Assembly: GCA_021229015.1 (NCBI GenBank)
Contig: CM037780.1
Span: 62,429,323-62,493,322 of the forward strand
Length of the DNA stretch: 64,000 nt
Reading direction: 5' to 3'
Source of the DNA: Solen grandis
Taxonomy: Eukaryota > Mollusca > Bivalvia > Adapedonta > Solenidae
Position 1 is the stretch's first letter. Each line of letters begins with the position of its first letter. The translations under genes were made by a program, and so were the position numbers. Of the stretch, positions 60,039 through 64,000 are shown piece after piece. A model generated the notes under the pieces. It saw only the letters and a list, made by a program, of their open reading frames with translations. It made no database searches and had not been told where the DNA came from.

Positions 60039-60746
60039 TGTGTGTGTATTGGGGGAGATTAATGATCCTATTTCCACGTAACTTTCTAATTTCAAAATGG
60101 TCAATATTGTCTTGCTGAATCAAATGTGTCATTAACTAATAACAGAATGTTTCAATCTTCCGGTACATACTGCAAACGCTTAATATGTTAGAAGGAATTA
60201 ATAAGACAAGATTGTTACAGGAGAAATCGCCAAAAGCGATATAGTTAAATTAAATATCTTAAATTGACAATTTTTGAAGACACCAAGAAACCTATTTGTT
60301 TACAGGAAATATGAACGAAATCCCACAGCAGGACTATCGGGCTCATGAAAATACAAAAAACACGCATTCGACACGAGGTAAGTGCCAATCTTTACTTTTG
60401 CGCAGACTTTAAGAGAACAACAACATTAATCTACAATGTGAGATGGTGTTATTGAAAATATCACGAAACACATTACACATGATGTGTATAACTAAATGTC
60501 CCTTATCAATTTTAACACGTAAAATTACTTCTAAAAAAATCTTTTAATGATGTCATTTTTGCTATCTCAGATATTGACTTCATCTGACATTGAAATTACG
60601 TTAACATAAATCGGAACATATATTTTTTTTAATTTCTTTCTGCAGATTCAAGATCCAGTGGAACGAACCTCAGTAATTTTGCTTCAAAAACAATTATTTC
60701 ATCGTTGTTGCCCTGGCTCGGATTTCTGCTGACACATGTACCTTGA
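41892..60746 (+). CDS. Collagen-like protein with hydrophobic (GPI-signal-like) C-terminus, 3' part of gene, 8 exons visible
   Basis: Exons: 41892-41972, 46332-46514, 47650-47721, 53102-53128, 53854-53934, 59473-59523, 60306-60377 and 60646-60746. All junctions are AG/GT, all lengths are multiples of three except the last, and every intron is phase 1, splitting a Gly codon in most collagen exons. The first five encode Gly-X-Y repeats ([32 protein letters not shown]) with short interruptions ([20 protein letters not shown]). The last three encode a 74-residue non-collagenous tail ending [18 protein letters not shown] and TGA. A Ser/Gly/Asn-rich stretch before it (SSGTNLSN) fits a GPI omega site; a short tail anchor is the alternative. 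The 5' end, including any signal peptide, lies outside the window or near the assembly gap. Additional very small exons could be missed. Confidence 0.82.
43150..43435 (-). mobile_element. tRNA-derived SINE, family 2
   Basis: Reverse copy of the 30431-30741 SINE: GCAGCATCACGCCGTAGACA, CTATTCTGACACCGGGTAAAC, and at the right end the tRNA-like head in reverse (GGGGATCGAACTCACGAC .. CGCTCTAACCA). Confidence 0.75.
43984..44019 (-). mobile_element. tRNA-like SINE head fragment
   Basis: The minus strand reads GGCTCCGTGGCGCAGTTGGT then TAACGCTCATC, resembling the acceptor and D-arm of a tRNA with an A box. No B box or full cloverleaf follows. Confidence 0.45.
46332..46514 (+). CDS. Collagen-like exon (183 nt)
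   Basis: Acceptor TTTTTCTGTAG, donor CAAT|GTAAGT. Eighteen Gly-X-Y triplets, then a break with Cys (GSGLNCQ) that could crosslink chains. Confidence 0.9.
46956..46987. other. Short inverted repeat in intron
   Basis: CCCACGGCTT (46956-46965) and AAGCCGTGGG (46978-46987) can form a 10-bp stem with a 12-nt loop. It is followed by short TTTAT-rich repeats to 47095. Confidence 0.7.
47650..47721 (+). CDS. Collagen-like exon (72 nt)
   Basis: Acceptor TTTTTATAG, donor AAAAG|GTATGC. Encodes [18 protein letters not shown]. The split codon with the previous exon is Cys instead of Gly. Confidence 0.85.
48552..49360. mobile_element. Degraded tandem-repeat element (HINE-like)
   Basis: Starts GCTCGTCATAGCACAAGTTG with a CGTCCATCGTCGTCCGTC microsatellite. 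Diverged units of about 140 bp follow, marked by AACCAATGGTCAGAATTTAAT-type phrases at about 48935, 49075 and 49216. It resembles the common bivalve repeats that start with a GCTCAC-type hairpin and CGTCCGTC tract. The ends are eroded. Confidence 0.5.
49978..50141 (+). mobile_element. SINE family 1, 5'-truncated
   Basis: B box GGGTTCGAATCCCGGC, then GCCTCCGTGCATTCGGGGTT, CTGGACGTCGCTATGACTGA and ACTGTCGAAGCGACGG. The A-box half of the head is missing. Confidence 0.85.
53102..53128 (+). CDS. Collagen-like micro-exon (27 nt)
   Basis: Acceptor CCTGTTTCAG, donor GAAG|GTAAGG. Three triplets (EKGEKGAEG). Small exons in multiples of 9 nt are usual for collagens. Confidence 0.8.
53129..53853. other. 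Intron with a small inverted repeat
   Basis: TTGTACATGAATATTCACGG (from about 53349) is mirrored by CCATGAATATTCATGTACAA (to about 53481). Fragments of the same repeat occur at about 46200-46250. No exon recognised. Confidence 0.5.
53854..53934 (+). CDS. Collagen-like exon (81 nt), last triple-helical exon
   Basis: Acceptor TTATTTTGCCAG, donor [27 protein letters not shown] and then [10 protein letters not shown], so the helix ends with a Cys. Confidence 0.88.
56325..56536 (-). mobile_element. SINE family 1, near full length
   Basis: Reverse strand: GGGGCCGCCGTGGCCGAGCG head (A box), B box in GGGTTCGAATCCCGG, body CGGGTAACTCTGTGCACTCG and tail CTGGACGTCGCTATATGATT. It carries both RNA polymerase III boxes. 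Confidence 0.85.
57301..58165 (+). mobile_element. Third Helentron-like tandem-repeat element
   Basis: Subterminal ATGCCCCCC (57301-57309) and GGGGGGCAT (58140-58148) are inverted, with a 3' hairpin ATGTTT-cac-AAACAT (58151-58165). A (GGTC)n/(CCGTCGGT)n microsatellite lies at 57345-57385. Two diverged units carry GACCTTGTCCGAG(T/C)GATAACTT and AAGTAGATGACCCCTATC-like phrases about 140 bp apart. This is the familiar bivalve repeat beginning TATGCCCCCCTTCG. The expected CTRR end is eroded into a T-rich run. Confidence 0.65.
59473..59523 (+). CDS. C-terminal exon 1 of the collagen-like gene (51 nt)
   Basis: Acceptor CATGACAG, donor AAAG|GTAGGT, phase 1 both sides. Encodes [17 protein letters not shown]. 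The call rests on splice sites and phase, not on homology. Confidence 0.6.
59990..60036. repeat. (TA)n microsatellite in intron
   Basis: About 47 bases of alternating T and A, followed by (GT)5. Confidence 0.95.
60306..60377 (+). CDS. C-terminal exon 2 (72 nt)
   Basis: Acceptor TTTACAG, donor CGAG|GTAAGT, phase 1. Encodes a hydrophilic stretch ([18 protein letters not shown]). Confidence 0.65.
60646..60746 (+). CDS. Terminal exon with hydrophobic tail and stop
   Basis: Acceptor TTTCTTTCTGCAG. In phase it reads [15 protein letters not shown] and then [21 protein letters not shown] at 60744-60746. Confidence 0.7.
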
Positions 60747-61004
60747 CGGTAAATGATTTAAAGTTTGTCACACGCACATACACGAGGTTGTATGAAGATA
60801 CATAAATTAGTATGAACGTGCATGAGGGAATACGAACACTCATGTGTTAGTATCGAAAGATAGTATCATATGATTATTTATGAGATTGTATGAACATGTA
60901 CAAAATAGTATCAATGTTAGTATGATAGTTAAACAAGAAAAGGTTAAAACACGCATGTGACGGAAGTTGGTTGAAAATGTTCAAGGCACAATGATATTCA
61001 TAGG

Positions 61005-62720
61005 ATAGTATGACTATAAGTAAAATTGTATATGGGCATGTACAAGATCGATTGAACATGTATGTGACAGTATGGACATGTGCAAGATCGATTGAACATT
61101 TGTGTGACAGTATGGATATGTACAAGATCGATTGAACATTTGTGTGACAGTATGGATATGTACAAGATCGATTGAACATGTATGTGACAGTATGGACATG
61201 TGCAAGATCGATTGAACATGTATGTGACAGTATGGATATGTACAAGATCGATTGAACATTTGTGTGACAGTATGGATATGTACAAGATCGATTGAACATG
61301 TATGTGACAGTATGGATATGTACAAGATCGTTTGAACTTGTATGTGACAGTATGGACATGTCCAAGATCATTTGAACTTGCGTGTGGTAGTATGGGCATG
61401 TACAAGATCGTTTGAACTTGTGTGTGACAGTATGGATATGTACAAGATCGTTTGAACATGTATGTGAAAGTATGGACATGTGCAAGGTAATATGGACATG
61501 TACAAGATCGTTTAAACATGTGTGTGACAGTATGGACATGTGCAAAATCGTTTGAACATATATGTTACAGTATTGACATGTGCAAGGTAGCATGGACATG
61601 TACAAGATCGTTTGAACATGTGTGTGACAGTATGGGCATGAATAAAATCGTTTGAACATGTGTGTGACAGTATGGGCATGTGCAAGTAGTAAGGACATGA
61701 ATAACATCGTTTGAACTTGTGTGTGACAGTAAGGACATGAATAAGATCGTTTGAACATGTGTGTGACAGTATGGGAATGAATTAGATCGTTTGAACTTGT
61801 GTGTGACAGTATGGGAATGAATTAGATCGTTTGAACTTGTGTGTGACAGTATGGATATGTGCAAGTTAGTAAGGACATGAATAAAATCGTTTGAACTTGT
61901 GTGTGACAGTATGGACATGTACAAAATCGTTTGAACATATATGTTACAGTATTGACATGTGCAAGGTAGCATGGACATGTACAAGATCGTTTGAACTTGT
62001 GTGTGACAGTATGGGCATGAATAAAATCGTTTGAACATGTGTGTGACAGTATAGGCATGTGCAAGTTAGTAAGGACATGGATAAGATCGTTTGAACTTGT
62101 GTGTGACAGTAAGGACATGTGCAAGTTAGTAAGGACATGGATAAGATCGTTTGAACTTGTGTGTGACAGTAAGGACATGAATAAGATCGTTTGAACTTGT
62201 GTGTGACAGTATGGATATGTGCAAGTAAGTAAAGACATGAATTAGATCGTTTGAACATGTTTGTGACAGTATGGACATGTGCAAGTTAGTAAAGACATGA
62301 ATATTGTGTGTGAAAGTAAGGACATGAATAAGATCGTTTGAACTTGTGTGTGACAGTAAGGACATGAATAAAATCGTTTGAACATGTGTATGACAGTATG
62401 GACATGAGTAAGTTAGTAAGGACATGTACAAGATCGTTTAACTTGTGTGCAAGTTAGCAAGGACATGAATAAGATCGTTTGAACATGTGTGTGACAGTAT
62501 AGACATGTGCAAGTTAGTAAGGACAGACATGAATAAGATCGTTTGAACTTCTGTGTGACAGTATTGGCATGAATAACATCGTTTGAACTTGTGTGTGACA
62601 GTAAGGACATGAATAAGTTCGTTTGAACATGTGTGTGACAGTATGGACATGTGCAAGAATTTTTGACATGTGTGTTACAGTATGGACATGTGTGCCGTAG
62701 TATGGACATGTACAAGACGT
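61005..62720. repeat. 40-bp minisatellite (1.7 kb), two sequence domains
   Basis: Basic unit 40 bp: TACAAGATCGATTGAACATT plus TGTGTGACAGTATGGATATG. Left of about 61320 the units carry GATCGATTGAACAT. To the right they carry GATCGTTTGAAC, and many contain an extra ~22-bp piece (GTGCAAGTTAGTAAGGACATGA), making 62-63-bp units. All frames on the minus strand stay open for long stretches and give Cys/His-rich repeats (CPYCHTHVQ); these are not genes. It begins about 260 bp after the stop of the collagen-like gene. Confidence 0.9.
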
Positions 62721-63750
62721 ATGAACTTTAATCATATGACATTATGCCTAAACAGCTGTTTCCGGTTTCCTATGACCATCACAAATTTCTCATATTTAAC
62801 ACATTAAATATATAACTTTCAGGCCGAATTACATCACTCCGCACCACGCACGTGTATTCTATATATGTGCTTAGTGTGTTGAACTTGAACAACTGGTTAA
62901 ATGTGTTTGATGCAACTAACCTTGATAAAGAATATGTATTATTCATATGATGTTAAAAACATATGGAAATATACACACGTTAAATCGTTAGTTTCAGTTA
63001 TTATTTGAAACTATTTTCTTGGTGTTGGGTTACAAATTATAGTAATTCGTTCACTAATTCATGTTATAATCGCGATTTACTGTCATGTGATAAAAAGAAC
63101 CTGAATGAACATGAATTATCATTTCATATCGTCAGAGGCTCGCTTAATAACATTTTCATGAACTCATTTAGTAGTTTAGTAAAATTTGATATGAAATAAC
63201 AATTCATGTCAGATCCTCGTGGTGGTATGAACATGCAGTTGATAGCATGAGCATACATGGGACACGAGACATACATACCTTTACCTAGCCCTTTCATAAA
63301 GAATATAGTTTAGTGACAACAGTTTTGTTTCCTTTGATACACACAAATACACTATAAAGAAAGGGGTCTAGCGTTTAGAAATCTCGCCACATACATCATG
63401 TACACATGTACCTATGACCGTTAATTTAATTGCGTTCATGTCACTGTAATTTATTTCAGACGTGAGTATAACGTTTATTTTCACACTTCAGAGGTGCTGC
63501 CTTTTCATGTAGTAAGATAAGTAAACTGGTTAAGGAGTTGATTAAGGATTATCTATTACCAGTTTGTCTCACACTCTTCCTTAACTCAATGACCTATTAA
63601 AACAAAAAATGGCAACCAGTCTAAATTTCATAAAAGCAGTAAAAATTGTCCAGTTCTCGCAATGTCTCGTTTTCAAATATCACCTTTTCTATTAAAGATA
63701 TGTCAAAGTAAATTTTATCGTATAAAAGATCATTATATTACCATCAAAAT
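62721..63750. other. Intergenic DNA, nothing recognised
   Basis: AT-rich sequence with one domain-free 64-codon open frame. No repeat boundary or gene seen. Confidence 0.4.
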
Positions 63751-63950
63751 CACTTGACTTGACTATTTGAGTTTACCGTCGCTTCGACAGTATTTCAGTC
63801 ATATAGCGACGTCCAGCTAATTACAGGTGGAGGAAGACCCCGAATGCACGGAGGCATCCGGGTAGAACCACCGACCTACCGTAAGCCAGCAGGAAGGCTT
63901 CCTCGCATGAAATCCGAATGACCCTGCCGGGATTCGAACCCACGCGGCTT
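63751..63950 (-). mobile_element. SINE family 1, truncated at the tRNA head
   Basis: Reverse copy: TTGACTTGACTATTTGAGTT (tail), CCGTCGCTTCGACAGTATTT, GACGTCCAGCTAATTACAGG, ending with the B box in reverse (GGGATTCGAACCCACG) at about 63930. Confidence 0.88.
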
Positions 63951-64000
63951 ACCATCAAAATGATAATTTGCGTATTAAAATATATTTAGAACTTAATATG

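Noticed and set aside
60874..61758. Up to 294-codon Cys/His-rich frames on the minus strand (also 61565-62715)
   Set aside because: They translate a 40-bp minisatellite. All three frames are open and give the same CPYCHT pattern, so the zinc-finger look is accidental.

Overview
This is a stretch of animal nuclear DNA, most likely from a bivalve mollusc. It is AT-rich, its genes are spliced with GT-AG introns, and there is a 100-base assembly gap at 41357-41456. Most of the sequence is dispersed repeats of kinds typical of bivalves: elements with tandem-repeat cores and ACGG/ACGC or CGTC microsatellites, tRNA-derived SINEs, and several LINE lineages. The species cannot be named from the window. 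No bacterial-style operon, true tRNA, rRNA or CRISPR array is present.

Layout. 4-6275: three same-strand copies of one tandem-repeat-bearing element (165-bp core units), separated by unique DNA that carries one SINE. 6698-7356: an inverted-repeat (foldback) element. 7382-16818: a Ty3/gypsy LTR retrotransposon on the minus strand with very short (~103 bp) LTRs, a heavily broken gag-pol and, where an envelope gene would lie, a two-zinc-finger plus coiled-coil reading frame. 16830-17370: another tandem repeat with a 165-bp period. 17533-22430: a minus-strand LINE (zinc-knuckle ORF1, endonuclease, RT, RNase H), itself interrupted by a MITE. 23716-25871: a four-exon Myb/SANT-like (trihelix) gene on the minus strand with two frameshifts. 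28445-28960: two opposed LINE scraps. 28966-34029: an intron-containing DDE-type transposon on the minus strand with terminal inverted repeats and a SINE inside one intron. 34035-37100: LINE scraps and a small MITE. 37126-38916 and 39421-40500: two unrelated elements that both look like non-autonomous Helitron/Helentron derivatives (tandem core, subterminal inverted repeats, 3' hairpin, CTAG end). 40520-41050: a LINE scrap.

The only gene that looks intact and host-like runs on the plus strand from 41892 to 60746. It is the 3' portion of a collagen-like gene: five Gly-X-Y exons followed by three C-terminal exons, all flanked by phase-1 introns. It ends in a short hydrophobic tail that resembles a GPI-anchor signal. 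Its introns hold two more tandem-repeat elements (48552-49360, 57301-58165) and several SINEs. A 1.7-kb minisatellite with a 40-bp unit begins about 260 bp after its stop codon.

The genes do not form a pathway. The window is mainly a record of nested transposition into intergenic and intronic DNA. Apart from the collagen exons and possibly the Myb/SANT-like gene, every coding signal is part of a mobile element, and most carry visible lesions. Several long apparent reading frames are only tandem repeats whose period is a multiple of three, or which stay open by chance.
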